Source: Burkholderiales bacterium
Lineage (GTDB): Bacteria; Pseudomonadota; Gammaproteobacteria; Burkholderiales; Burkholderiaceae_C
Assembly (NCBI GenBank): GCA_016219375.1
Contig: JACRNC010000015.1
Span: forward strand, 1 to 64,000
Direction of reading: 5' to 3'
DNA length: 64,000 bases
The notes under the pieces were generated by a model that did not search any database, was not told where the DNA came from, and was given only the letters and a program-made list of their open reading frames with translations. Shown one piece after another: positions 24,068-33,087 of the stretch. Position numbers and translations under genes: made by a program. Numbering within the stretch: the stretch's first letter is position 1; the number at the start of each line of letters is the position of its first letter.

Positions 24068-25216
24068 ATGCTCTATGCCGCCGATGTCCCTCACGGAAGC
24101 GAAGGCCTTGCCGAACCCGGCTCGGCTCGTGCAGAGGCCCGAACTCCAGCGGCTTGGGGGCTGGCGGCCCGCGCCCGGGCCGTCCATGTGCTGCTCGCCC
24201 CCTGGCTGGCCCAGCCGGGCGTGTCCCTGGCCTGCGGTCGCTGGTCCGATGGTGCCATCTCCGAACTTATGCTCGGTGGCAAGGCTTGTCTGCTGCCCGA
24301 GCGCTACGACGGCCCCTTCGCGGGCATCCGGGAGCTGCGCCTAGCCGACGCGCAGCACCATCTCCACGTGGATCTGGGTCGGGTTGAGCGTGTCGCCTTT
24401 GCAATCGCACCGAGTGTCTGCCTGGGCTTCAAGCCGTCCCTCGAAGTGCGGCTGCTTACCCAGGTGCAGCCGCAGGAATGGACCGTGTCTCTGATGCTTC
24501 AGCCCCCTTACGACGGCGATCGCTTGGACCTGGAGGCCGTAACGCGCTTCCTGGAGCTGGCCTGCCGCCAGATGCAGGCGCAGCCGGACCTCACGCAGTG
24601 GGCGCTGGATCCGGGGCTCACGTCCAGCAAGCATGGGCAAGCCCTGCTAGGCATACTAGATGCGGCGACCACGCAGGCCGGCTTGAGCATGCCGGCTACC
24701 GAGCTCATGATGCCCGCAGCCCGTCCTGACGACCCCTTGTGTCTGCCTCTCCTGAGACAGGCTCTTACGCTGGCGGATGCGTCCCTGGTTATCTTCCGGG
24801 AGCGCTCGTTGGTTGAGTTCAAGACGGATCATCTCGATGGCGTGCACCGCCTTGAGGAGAACGGCCACGTGTCCTGGCAGCTGGGTGCTTTCCAGCACCA
24901 CCATTGCCACCTGGCCCTTGAGGCCGTGACTCGCGTGGTCTTTTCAGCCGAGCCGGTGCCTTGCCAGGGTGGCGGGCTCAACTACACGGTTTGGTTCCAG
25001 ACCGCCTGGCCAGCTGGCAACCCGCATCGTCCGCATGGGTACTTCTCGGTCACACTCAACCGGCCCTACCTGGGCAACGTGTCCGGCGCAGCGCCTCGAC
25101 TGGAGGTCATCAAGCCAGTGCTGGATCTGTATCGGCGCTACGCCCAAGAGCCATGGGTGGAAATCGACGACGCTTTCCAGCGCGTGCTGGAGAACGGGCC
25201 GCCAGCCCGGCCATGA
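24068..25216 (+). CDS. Unrecognised protein with internal duplication
   Basis: A 382-aa protein (ATG 24068 with GGAG upstream; a GTG at 24029 is an alternative). I do not recognise it. Two halves share a pattern: HHLHVDLGRVERVAFAIAP...GFKPSLEVRLL near residues 97-131 and HHCHLALEAVTRVVFSAEPVPCQGG near 277-301, each H-H-x-H followed by a strand. No signal peptide or membrane segment is seen. The spaced histidines, and a weak likeness to the two-repeat HemS/ChuX fold, could mean metal or cofactor binding, but that is speculation. As the last gene of the cluster it may serve enzyme maturation or product handling. Confidence 0.7.
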   Translation: MLYAADVPHGSEGLAEPGSARAEARTPAAWGLAARARAVHVLLAPWLAQPGVSLACGRWSDGAISELMLGGKACLLPERYDGPFAGIRELRLADAQHHLHVDLGRVERVAFAIAPSVCLGFKPSLEVRLLTQVQPQEWTVSLMLQPPYDGDRLDLEAVTRFLELACRQMQAQPDLTQWALDPGLTSSKHGQALLGILDAATTQAGLSMPATELMMPAARPDDPLCLPLLRQALTLADASLVIFRERSLVEFKTDHLDGVHRLEENGHVSWQLGAFQHHHCHLALEAVTRVVFSAEPVPCQGGGLNYTVWFQTAWPAGNPHRPHGYFSVTLNRPYLGNVSGAAPRLEVIKPVLDLYRRYAQEPWVEIDDAFQRVLENGPPARP

Positions 25217-25317
25217 TCCAGTGATGTCGGGGCGTCTTTAGCCGAGGCAAACGCGATAAAACGTAGGTTGGCTAGAGTAAAAGTAATGCGCTGTTGCAAA
25301 GCGGTGAAGGGCAGGCG

Positions 25318-25545
25318 ATGCGGGGCATCTTCGGTCTGATCGCGCTCGTGCTGGCGCTGGCCGTCGTCGGCGTGCTGGCGGTCAAGCAGTTGCGCAGCAA
25401 TCCGGCGGTGCCCGAGGCCCTGCCGCGGGCAGGCGAAGCGTCCGCCCCGGCTGCCATGCCGGCGGCCTCGCTGCCGGCCCAGGTGGGCCGTGAGCTGGAC
25501 CAGCTCATGCAGAACCGCCCAAGGCAGCTCGACGAGGGGCAGTAG
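25318..25545 (+). CDS. Small single-pass membrane protein
   Basis: A 75-aa protein with one transmembrane helix (GIFGLIALVLALAVVGVLAV) and a Pro/Ala-rich exposed tail ending RELDQLMQNRPRQLDEGQ. AAGGG lies upstream of the ATG at 25318. Small membrane proteins of this type are common beside housekeeping genes in Burkholderiales; function unknown. It directly precedes thpR, and is the first gene that looks fully chromosomal. Confidence 0.6.
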   Translation: MRGIFGLIALVLALAVVGVLAVKQLRSNPAVPEALPRAGEASAPAAMPAASLPAQVGRELDQLMQNRPRQLDEGQ

Positions 25546-26127
25546 GTGCAGGCCTCGCTCGACGGCTTCGACGCGCCGGCGCGGCCGACGGACCGGCTGT
25601 TTTTCGCGCTATTCCCCGATGCAGCCACGGCGCGGCAGGCGTGTGGGCTGGCGGCTGAGCTGCGCGCGCAGCACGGGCTGGCCGGCAAGCCGCTGCAAGC
25701 CGAGCGGGTGCACGTGACGCTGTGCCACCTGGGCGACTTCGTCGGCCTGCAGCCCAGCCTGGTGGAGGGCGCACGCCGGGCCGCCGAGTCGCTGGACGAG
25801 CCGGCTTTCGACGTGCGGCTGGAGCGCGTGGGCAGCTTCGTCGGCCAGCCCAGCCGGCTGCCGCTGGTCGCCCTGGGCGACGATGGCGTGCAGGCGCTCA
25901 AGGCCTTCCAGGCGCGGCTGGACCAGGCGCTGCGCCGGCAGGGTGTCTTGCGCAGCAGCCCGGGCCACTTCGTGCCGCATCTGACCCTGCTCTATGACGA
26001 TGCGCGCGTGCCGCAGCAGCCGATCGAGCCGCTGCAGTGGCGGGCGTCGGACTTCGCGCTGGTGCGCAGCCTCCTCGGGCAGACGCGCTACGAGATCCTG
26101 GGGCGCTGGCCGCTGCGCGAGGCTTGA
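25546..26127 (+). CDS. thpR: RNA 2',3'-cyclic phosphodiesterase (2'-5' RNA ligase family)
   Basis: A 193-aa protein of the 2H phosphoesterase family, which opens 2',3'-cyclic phosphates on RNA. Both signature motifs are present: HVTL (His56, Thr58) and HLTL (His145, Thr147). FFALFPDAATAR and SFVGQPSRLPLVAL are typical family segments. The start is GTG at 25546, directly after the previous stop, so it is coupled to the small membrane protein. Length is normal. Confidence 0.9.
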   Translation: MQASLDGFDAPARPTDRLFFALFPDAATARQACGLAAELRAQHGLAGKPLQAERVHVTLCHLGDFVGLQPSLVEGARRAAESLDEPAFDVRLERVGSFVGQPSRLPLVALGDDGVQALKAFQARLDQALRRQGVLRSSPGHFVPHLTLLYDDARVPQQPIEPLQWRASDFALVRSLLGQTRYEILGRWPLREA

Positions 26128-26260
26128 GAAGGCCGGGCAAGGAGGCGGTGTGCCTGCCTGCTGTCACGGCGCTTCGCTGACGTCACGACCTGGCCGCCAT
26201 GTGAGCCGTCATGGCAATCGCCTCCCGACGGTTGCAGCCAGCGCTTCCAGCGCAGAAAAG

Positions 26261-26290
26261 ACAAGGGGCGCCGGCTCGGGGCGCCCCTTG
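26261..26290. terminator. Bidirectional terminator between thpR and bamC
   Basis: ACAAGGGGCGCC and GGGCGCCCCTTGT form a long GC-rich stem around GGCTCG. On the minus strand it is followed by CTTTTCT, which suits the end of the dapA-bamC transcript; thpR ends on the other side. Confidence 0.75.
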
Positions 26291-26361
26291 TTTCGTCGGC
26301 AGCAGCGGCCCTGGGGCGGGCGGCTTGCGGCTGAGATGGTCCTGCCTTGCGCGTGGGTGTG

Positions 26362-27522
26362 TCAGCGCAGCTGTTCCAGCAGCACGCCGGCGATGCGCTG
26401 GCCAGTTTCGCCGCGCACCGGCTGGCCCTGGGCGTCCAGCACCGTCACCAGCGACTGGCCGTCCTGTCCGGCGACCTTGATGCGATATTGGCCGGGCGCC
26501 GTGGCCGGTTTGCTGCCGCCGAAGATCCGGCTGAGGAAACCCGGCTCCGAACGCGCAGCGCGGGACGGCTCCACATAGCGGACGAAATACACGCCTTGCG
26601 CGCGGTCGCGGTCTTCGACGGTGAAGCCGCTGCGGTCCAGGGCCAGGCCGACGCGGCGCCAGGCGCGGTCGAAGCCGTCGAGTACGACCAGCGTGCCGGG
26701 CTCGCCGGCACGGGCCTGGGCCGGGGCCACATTGGGCACCGCGCTGCCGGTGGCGGCTGCAGCCTTGGCAGCTTCTGCGGCCTGGGCGGTGGCACCCAGG
26801 CGGACCATCAGCCGGCTGAGCATCTCGGCCTCCAGGCCGGGATCGGTGGGGCGCACCTGCCAGGCGGTCTGCTCGCCCTTGGCGTCGGTCACGTTCTCGA
26901 CCACGCCGCGGTGGCTGATGTAGATCTCGGTGCCTTGCGCGGTGCGTTCGATGCGGGTGCGGAAGCGGTCGCGCTCGCCGGTGTCGTAGAGCGAGTTCAG
27001 GATGCCGCCCAGCATGTTGCGCACGGCGTCCTTGGGCAGCTTGGCGCGGTTCTCCGACCAGTCGGTCTCCAGGATGCCGGCCTCGGGCTGGTCGATGGCC
27101 AGCGTGAAGCCCTGATCCAGCCAGAAGGCCTTGGCGATCGGCCACACCTGCTCGGCCGGCAGGGCGGTGACCAGCCAGCGCTGCGTGCCGTCGCGCTGCA
27201 GCTGCACGGGGCCTGCGCTCTGCGCGGCGATGGCGGTGGGCGGGGCGGTGCCGGCCTGGGCCGCCTGCTGCGAGGCTTGCTGGGCCGAGGCGCTGACGGG
27301 GCCGTCGGCAAGCTGGTAGCGCGAGCCGCCGCTGAGCTGCGTGAGGTCGGGCGGCACCTCCAGCTTGACGGCCTGGGCGCTGCCGCTGTTGCGGTAGTCC
27401 ACCTTGTCGGAAGCCAGCAGGTTGCCGACGGAGGAGCAGCCGGCCAGGCCCGAGCAGGCAAGGGCAAGGGCGGTCAGGGCGGCGGGGATCCGGCTGGCGG
27501 GCATGGAGTGCAGTCTGGACAT
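26362..27522 (-). CDS. bamC: Outer membrane assembly lipoprotein BamC
   Basis: A 386-aa lipoprotein of the NlpB/DapX family, part of the BAM machine that inserts outer-membrane barrels. The signal ends in the lipobox L-A-G-C (Cys29 from the start at 27522; an ATG at 27504 would place it at 23). The conserved unstructured segment DKVDYRNSGSAQAVKLEVPPDLTQL follows. Then come two helix-grip domains (WLVTALPAEQVWPIAKAFWLDQGF ... ERDRFRTRIERTAQGTEIYISHRG). The gene follows dapA directly, the common arrangement in Proteobacteria. Confidence 0.92.
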   Translation of the reverse strand: MSRLHSMPASRIPAALTALALACSGLAGCSSVGNLLASDKVDYRNSGSAQAVKLEVPPDLTQLSGGSRYQLADGPVSASAQQASQQAAQAGTAPPTAIAAQSAGPVQLQRDGTQRWLVTALPAEQVWPIAKAFWLDQGFTLAIDQPEAGILETDWSENRAKLPKDAVRNMLGGILNSLYDTGERDRFRTRIERTAQGTEIYISHRGVVENVTDAKGEQTAWQVRPTDPGLEAEMLSRLMVRLGATAQAAEAAKAAAATGSAVPNVAPAQARAGEPGTLVVLDGFDRAWRRVGLALDRSGFTVEDRDRAQGVYFVRYVEPSRAARSEPGFLSRIFGGSKPATAPGQYRIKVAGQDGQSLVTVLDAQGQPVRGETGQRIAGVLLEQLR

Positions 27523-27638
27523 GAGGTGAGGAGGGGGCGGGGGGCCGCCACGCGTACAGCGGAAGAGGGGCGCGGTCAGGAGGCGTGGATGACGCTGGCG
27601 GCCCGCCCCGACAAAGGCGGGTGCCTCTGCAGCGTTTT

Positions 27639-28520
27639 TCAGATCAGGCCGCATTCACGCAGGGCCTGCTCCAGCACGCCTTCGTTCGCGGCAGCCAGCG
27701 GCGTGAGCGGCAGGCGCAGCGTGCCGCCGGCGCGGCCCATGCGGGCCAGGGCCCACTTGACCGGGATGGGGTTGGGCTCGATGAAGAGCAGCTTGTGCAG
27801 GGGCAGCAGCCGCATGTGGATCTCGGTGGCGGCCTTGGCGTCGCGCGCGATCGCGGCGCGGCACAGGTCGGCCATGGCGCGCGGGGCCACGTTGGCGGTG
27901 ACGCTGACGTTGCCGTGGCCGCCCAGCAGCATCAGCGCGACGGCGGACGGGTCGTCGCCGGAGTAGATGTGGAAGCCCTGCGGCGCCTCGCGGATCAGCC
28001 AGGCGGCGCGGTCGAGGTTGCCGGTGGCTTCCTTGATGCCGACGATGCCGGGCACCTGGGCCAGGCGCATGACGGTGTCGTGGGCCATGTCGGCCACCGT
28101 GCGGCCGGGGACGTTGTAGAGCACCACCGGCAGGTCCACCGCCTCGGCGATGGTCTTGAAGTGCTGGTAGATGCCTTCCTGCGTCGGCTTGTTGTAGTAG
28201 GGCACGACCTGCAGCGTGCAGTCGGCGCCGACCTTTTGCGCATAGCGCGTGAGCTCGATGGCCTCGCGCGTGGAGTTGGCGCCGGCGCCGGCCATCACCG
28301 GCACGCGGCCGGCAGCCTGCTCGACGGCCACGCGGATGATCTCGCAGTGCTCCTCGACGTCCACCGTGGGCGACTCGCCGGTGGTGCCCACCACGCCGAT
28401 GCAGTCGGTGCCCTCGGCGATGTGCCAGTCGATGAGCTTGCGCAGCGTCGGGTAGTCGACGCTGCCGTCTTCATGCAGCGGGGTGATCAGCGCAACGATG
28501 CTGCCGAGGATGGGTGTCAT
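27639..28520 (-). CDS. dapA: 4-hydroxy-tetrahydrodipicolinate synthase
   Basis: A 293-aa TIM-barrel aldolase that condenses pyruvate with aspartate semialdehyde, the first committed step toward diaminopimelate and lysine. The catalytic residues are Thr46-Thr47 (GVVGTTGES), Tyr109 (VVPYYNKPT), Tyr135 (LYNVPGRT) and the Schiff-base Lys163 (VGIKEATG). Length is exactly typical. It is the first gene of the dapA-bamC unit, with a gap of about 115 bases before bamC. Confidence 0.97.
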   Translation of the reverse strand: MTPILGSIVALITPLHEDGSVDYPTLRKLIDWHIAEGTDCIGVVGTTGESPTVDVEEHCEIIRVAVEQAAGRVPVMAGAGANSTREAIELTRYAQKVGADCTLQVVPYYNKPTQEGIYQHFKTIAEAVDLPVVLYNVPGRTVADMAHDTVMRLAQVPGIVGIKEATGNLDRAAWLIREAPQGFHIYSGDDPSAVALMLLGGHGNVSVTANVAPRAMADLCRAAIARDAKAATEIHMRLLPLHKLLFIEPNPIPVKWALARMGRAGGTLRLPLTPLAAANEGVLEQALRECGLI

Positions 28521-28601
28521 GGCGGGGCCTTCAGAGTCGGGGCATTCTAGCGAGGGGGTGGGGCGCCGCCGCGGCCGTGCGGAGCGGCAGACCGGGGCGG
28601 C

Positions 28602-29408
28602 TCAATGCGGGCGCACGTCGGCCTTGAGCGCCTTGAGCGCCAGGCGGTCGACCAGGCCCGGGGCGAGCAGCTTGAGCCAGCGCGAGAACTTGCCCTGGGC
28701 GGTCATCACCACCTCGCGCCGGCGGGCCTGCAGGCCGTCAAGGATCAGGCGGGCGCAGACCTCCACCGGCATGGCGCCCCGCTCGTCCAGGCCGCTCTTG
28801 CCCGCGGGATGGCCGGCGGCGTCATAGCCGCGCAGGCGGATGCCAGTGGCGACCACGCCGGGGTAGGCGACGGTGACGGTCACGCCATGCGGGGCCAGCT
28901 CGATGCGCAGGGCCTCGAAGAAGCCGTTCATCGCGAACTTGGTGGTGGAGTAGGCGGTGCGGCCGGGCAGGGCGACGATGCCGGCCAGGCTGGAGACGGC
29001 CACCAGCCGGCCGCGGCTGGACTTCAGGTGCGGCAGCGCGGCATGCGTGCACCACACGGCGCCCCACAGGTTGATGCGCATGAGGTCTTCGTACCAGCCG
29101 AGGTCGGCCACGTCCTCCAGCAGCGCGTGGCCGGACATGCCGGCGTTGTTGATCAGCGCATCGATGCGGCCGAAGGCCTGGATGGCAGCGTCGATCAGCC
29201 GGCGGCAATCGGCCTGCACGCCGACATCCGTGGGCTGCACGCGCACCGTCGCGCCTGCCGCGCGGCAGTCGGCGGCCACCTGCTCCAGCTTGTCGGCGCT
29301 GCGCGCGGCCAGGACCAGGGCCACGCCGGCGCCGTGGCGGGCCGCCAGCTGGCGGGCGAGTTCGGCACCGATGCCGTCAGAGGCGCCGGTGAGGATGACG
29401 ACTTGCAT
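28602..29408 (-). CDS. Short-chain dehydrogenase/reductase
   Basis: A 268-aa classical SDR. The NAD(P) site is TGASDGIGAELARQL near the N-terminus. NNAG is present, and the catalytic residues are Ser in VAVSSLAG and Y-x3-K in AYSTTKFAMNGF. The hydrophobic C-terminus (FSRWLKLLAPGLVDRLAL) is usual in membrane-associated members acting on lipids or steroids. The start at 29408 is chosen because the fold begins there (MQVVILTGAS). The exact substrate is unknown. It is transcribed like the MFS gene behind it but separated by a small ORF. Confidence 0.88.
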   Translation of the reverse strand: MQVVILTGASDGIGAELARQLAARHGAGVALVLAARSADKLEQVAADCRAAGATVRVQPTDVGVQADCRRLIDAAIQAFGRIDALINNAGMSGHALLEDVADLGWYEDLMRINLWGAVWCTHAALPHLKSSRGRLVAVSSLAGIVALPGRTAYSTTKFAMNGFFEALRIELAPHGVTVTVAYPGVVATGIRLRGYDAAGHPAGKSGLDERGAMPVEVCARLILDGLQARRREVVMTAQGKFSRWLKLLAPGLVDRLALKALKADVRPH

Positions 29409-29437
29409 GTTGGGGAGCCGGGCGGATGCGCCGCCGG

Positions 29438-29578
29438 TCAGAAGCAGGCCCACAGCCGCGTGGCCAGATCGACGGCCAGCGTGGGCGTGAGGTAGGCGGC
29501 GAACACGGCGGCCAGCACCGCGACCGCCGCGGCAGCCAGCGCCCAGCGGCGCCAGGCGGGCGGGCGGCTGCGCATCAT
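29438..29578 (-). CDS. Small membrane protein coupled to the MFS gene
   Basis: A 46-aa protein: an Arg-rich start (MMRSRPPAWRRW) and one membrane helix (ALAAAAVAVLAAVFAAYL). Its ATG overlaps the stop of the MFS transporter (ATGATG junction at 29575-29578), indicating coupling. Unknown function; possibly a transporter accessory peptide or a chance frame. Confidence 0.45.
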   Translation of the reverse strand: MMRSRPPAWRRWALAAAAVAVLAAVFAAYLTPTLAVDLATRLWACF

Positions 29579-30810
29579 GCCGGCAGCGCCTGCGGGCGCT
29601 GGATGGCGGTTTCCCGCACGGGCAGGTTGAGCAGGGCGGCCATCACGCCGAAGGCCACGGCCAGCCACCAGACCACGTCGTAGCTGCCGGTGGCGTCGTA
29701 GAGCCGCCCGCCCAGCCACACGCCCAGGAAGGAGCCGACCTGGTGGGCCAGGAAGACGAAGCCGCCCAGCATGGAGAGGTGCTGCACGCCGAAGACCTGG
29801 GCCACGATGGCGTTGGTGGGTGGCACCGTGGACAGCCACAGGAAGCCCATCACCGAGGCGAACACCGCCACGCTCAGCGGCGTCAGCGGCACGCTCAGGA
29901 AGACGACGATGGCCACCGAGCGCAGCGCGTAGATGGCGCTCAGGATGTGGCGCTTGGCCATGCGCTGGCCCAGGCTGCCGGCGGCATAGGTGCCGAAGAC
30001 GTTGAACAGGCCGATCAGCGCCAGCGCCGTGCTGGCCACCTGCGGGCTCAGGCCGTGGTCCTTGAGGTAGCTGGGCATGTGCACGCCGATGAAGACCACC
30101 TGGAAGCCGCACACAAAGTAGCCGCCCATCAGCAGCAGGAAGCTGGGCGTGGCGAACGCCTCGCGCACCGCCTGCCCCGTGCTTTGCCCGCCGGTGCGCC
30201 GGCCCAGGCTGTGCGCCGGCTCCTTTAGGCCCCAGGCCAGCGGTGCGATCACCAGGGCGGACGCGGCCAGCAGCACCAGCGCCTGCTGCCAGCCGAAGGC
30301 GCCGATCAGCCCGCTCTCCAGCGGCACCATCAGGAACTGACCGAAGGAGCCGGCGGCTGCGGCCACGCCCATCGCCCAGCTGCGCTTGTCCGGTGCGATC
30401 TGCCGGCCGATGACGCCGTAGACCACCGCATAGGTGGTGGCCGACTGGGCGATGCCGATCAGCACGCCCGCGCCGCCGGTGAAGGCCCAGGCCGAGGCGC
30501 CCAATGCCATGCTCAGCAGCCCCAGGCTGTAGAGCACCGCGCCCGCCACCAGCACGCGCAGCGCGCCGAAGCGGTCGGCCAGCATGCCGGCCAGCGGCGA
30601 GCACAGGCCCCAGACCAGGTTCTGCAGCGCGATGGCGAAGGCAAAGGTCTCGCGCGGCCAGCCGCGCTCCATCGTGATCGGCACCAGCCACAGCCCGAAG
30701 CCGTGGCGGATGCCCATGCTGAGCGTGACGATCAGGCCGCCGCAGATCAGCAGGCGGGCGGCGGACAGCGGCGCGGAGGCGGACGGGGCGGCGGGCGGGG
30801 TGGAGGGCAT
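29575..30810 (-). CDS. Major facilitator superfamily transporter
   Basis: A 411-aa transporter with about 12 hydrophobic helices. The N-terminal half has RHGFGLWLVPITMERGW and the loop 2-3 motif GMLADRFGALRVL; the C-terminal half has GFLWLSTVPPTNAIVAQVFG and LGGFVFLAHQVGSFLGVWLGG. These resemble the monocarboxylate/oxalate-formate antiporter-like group. The start at 30810 follows GGAGG-poor DNA and is preceded by a long Ala/Pro-rich open frame that I exclude. Substrate unknown. It is divergent from parE with about 110 bases between. Confidence 0.85.
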   Translation of the reverse strand: MPSTPPAAPSASAPLSAARLLICGGLIVTLSMGIRHGFGLWLVPITMERGWPRETFAFAIALQNLVWGLCSPLAGMLADRFGALRVLVAGAVLYSLGLLSMALGASAWAFTGGAGVLIGIAQSATTYAVVYGVIGRQIAPDKRSWAMGVAAAAGSFGQFLMVPLESGLIGAFGWQQALVLLAASALVIAPLAWGLKEPAHSLGRRTGGQSTGQAVREAFATPSFLLLMGGYFVCGFQVVFIGVHMPSYLKDHGLSPQVASTALALIGLFNVFGTYAAGSLGQRMAKRHILSAIYALRSVAIVVFLSVPLTPLSVAVFASVMGFLWLSTVPPTNAIVAQVFGVQHLSMLGGFVFLAHQVGSFLGVWLGGRLYDATGSYDVVWWLAVAFGVMAALLNLPVRETAIQRPQALPA

Positions 30811-30922
30811 CGGGCCACTGTAGCCAGTCGCCGGCGCGGCTGCTGATGGCGGCTGGCGCCGCGGGCCCTGCCGACGACCCGCCCGCCGGCCGGGCCTCGG
30901 CCGCTTCCTAGAATCCCGCGCC

Positions 30923-32926
30923 ATGACGACCGAGCGCTCCACGAAATCCGCCGCCTCCGCTTCCACCTACGGCGAAGCCTCCATCCGCGTCCTCAAAGGG
31001 CTGGAGCCGGTCAAGCAGCGGCCGGGCATGTACACCCGCACCGACAACCCGCTGCACATCGTGCAGGAGGTGATCGACAACGCGGCCGACGAGGCGCTGG
31101 CCGGGCAGGGCAAGACCATCGCCGTCACCCTGCATGCCGACGGCTCGGTGAGCGTGGAGGACGAGGGCCGCGGCATCCCCTTCGGCCTGCATCCTGAAGA
31201 AGGCGTGCCGGTGGTGGAGATCGTCTTCACCCGGCTGCACGCGGGCGGCAAGTTCGACAAGGGCTCGGGCGGCGCCTACAGCTTCTCCGGCGGCCTGCAC
31301 GGTGTGGGCGTGAGCGTGACCAATGCGCTGTCCACCCGGCTGCAGGTGACCGTGTGGCGCGACGGCCAGGTCGCCACGCTGGCCTTCAGCGGCGGCGACG
31401 TGATCGAGCCGCTGGCCGTGCGCAAGGCCGGCAGCGGCGACCGCAAGCGCGGCACCACGGTGCGCGTGTGGCCGGACAAGAAGTACTTCGAGAGCGCCGA
31501 GCTGCCGCGGGCGGAGCTCGTCCACCTGCTGCGCAGCAAGGCCGTGCTGATGCCGGGCGTGAAGGTGACGCTCACCATCGAGAAGGCCGGCAAGGACGCG
31601 GACGTGCAGACCTGGCTCTACCAGGGCGGCCTGCGCGACTACCTGCTCCAGACGCTGCCCAACGACCCGCTGATCCCGCTGTTCGAGGGCGCCCACCACG
31701 CGGCGGCCGGCGAGACGGAGAACTTCGCCGAAGGCGAGGGCGCGGCCTGGGCGGTGGCCTTCACCGAGGACGGCGCGCCGGTGCGCGAGAGCTACGTCAA
31801 CCTCATCCCCACCGTGGCGGGCGGCACGCATGAGGCCGGGCTCAAGGACGGGCTGTTCGCCGCGGTCAAGGGCTTCATCGAGATGCACGCCCTGCTGCCC
31901 AAGGGCGTCAAGCTCATGCCCGAGGACGTGTTCAGCCGCGCCAGCTTCGTGCTCTCGGCCAAGGTGCTGGACCCGCAGTTCCAGGGCCAGACCAAGGAGC
32001 GGCTCAACAGCCGCGACGCGCTGCGGCTGGTGGCCACCTATGTGCGCCCGGCGATGGAGCTGTGGCTGAACCAGCATGTGGAACACGGCAGGAAGCTGGC
32101 CGAGCTGGTCATCCGCCAGGCGCAGACCCGCCAGCGCGCCAGCCAGAAGGTGGAGAAGAAGAAGGGCTCCGGCGTGGCCGTGCTGCCCGGCAAGCTGACC
32201 GACTGCGAAAGCCGCGATCTGACGATCAACGAGCTGTTCCTGGTGGAGGGCGACTCCGCCGGCGGCAGCGCCAAGATGGGCCGCAACAAGGAGTTCCAGG
32301 CCATCCTGCCCTTGCGCGGCAAGGTGCTCAACTCCTGGGAGGTCGAGCGCGACCTGCTGTTCAAGAACAACGAGATCCACGACATCGCCGTGGCCATCGG
32401 CGTGGACCCGCACGGCCCGGGCGACGAGCCGGACCTCTCCGGGCTGCGCTACGGCAAGGTCTGCATCCTGTCGGACGCCGACGTGGACGGCTCGCACATC
32501 CAGGTGCTGCTGCTCACGCTGTTCTTCCGCCACTTCCCCAAGCTGATCGAGCGCGGGCATGTGCACGTGGCGCGGCCGCCGCTGTTCCGCGTGGATGCGC
32601 CGGCGCGCGGCAAGAAGCCCGCGGCCAAGCTCTATGCGCTGGACGAAGGCGAGCTGACGGCCATCCTCGACAAGCTGCGCAAGGAAGGCTGCCGCGAAGG
32701 CGCCTGGAGCATCAGCCGCTTCAAGGGCCTGGGCGAGATGAGCGCCGAGCAGCTGTGGGAGACGACGCTCAACCCCGACACCCGGCGCCTGCTGCCGGTG
32801 GCCTGGGGCGCCAGCGGCTTCGACGAGACGCAGGGCGCGCTCAACAAGCTGATGGGCAAGGGCGAGGCGGCCGCCCGGCGCGAGCTGATGGAGCTGCGCG
32901 GCGACGAGGTGGAAGTGGACGTCTAA
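30923..32926 (+). CDS. parE: DNA topoisomerase IV subunit B
   Basis: A 667-aa GHKL-ATPase/TOPRIM protein, the ATP-driven half of the topoisomerase that unlinks daughter chromosomes. Visible are EVIDNAADEAL, DEGRGIPFG, SGGLHGVGVSVTNALS (ATP lid), ELFLVEGDSAGGSAK with RNKEFQAILPLRGKVLN (TOPRIM and quinolone region) and LSDADVDGSHI. The length suits ParE rather than the longer GyrB of this order, and parC lies 1.25 kb downstream, separated by a PEP-CTERM protease gene. Confidence 0.95.
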   Translation: MTTERSTKSAASASTYGEASIRVLKGLEPVKQRPGMYTRTDNPLHIVQEVIDNAADEALAGQGKTIAVTLHADGSVSVEDEGRGIPFGLHPEEGVPVVEIVFTRLHAGGKFDKGSGGAYSFSGGLHGVGVSVTNALSTRLQVTVWRDGQVATLAFSGGDVIEPLAVRKAGSGDRKRGTTVRVWPDKKYFESAELPRAELVHLLRSKAVLMPGVKVTLTIEKAGKDADVQTWLYQGGLRDYLLQTLPNDPLIPLFEGAHHAAAGETENFAEGEGAAWAVAFTEDGAPVRESYVNLIPTVAGGTHEAGLKDGLFAAVKGFIEMHALLPKGVKLMPEDVFSRASFVLSAKVLDPQFQGQTKERLNSRDALRLVATYVRPAMELWLNQHVEHGRKLAELVIRQAQTRQRASQKVEKKKGSGVAVLPGKLTDCESRDLTINELFLVEGDSAGGSAKMGRNKEFQAILPLRGKVLNSWEVERDLLFKNNEIHDIAVAIGVDPHGPGDEPDLSGLRYGKVCILSDADVDGSHIQVLLLTLFFRHFPKLIERGHVHVARPPLFRVDAPARGKKPAAKLYALDEGELTAILDKLRKEGCREGAWSISRFKGLGEMSAEQLWETTLNPDTRRLLPVAWGASGFDETQGALNKLMGKGEAAARRELMELRGDEVEVDV

Positions 32927-33087
32927 CGGGGTTCCGCGGGCTTGACCCCCGACGTAAGGGGGGGATCGGGTTGTCGTGGGCACCGGGGTGGCGGGCGCTC
33001 CCTAGACTGGGCCGCACAACTGGTTGCAACACGGGGCACAGGCCCCGCACGGTGCAGCCGCCCAGACCAAACCCCGAGGAGACACCC

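Noticed and set aside
30908-32983. Very long open frame on the minus strand
   Set aside because: It is antisense to parE and made of Gly/Ala/Arg/His-rich sequence with no motif; it arises from the GC-rich third positions of parE.
32062-33087. Upstream extension of the protease frame
   Set aside because: The frame is open over the 3' part of parE, but the signal peptide and GAGGAGA ribosome site place the start at 33088.
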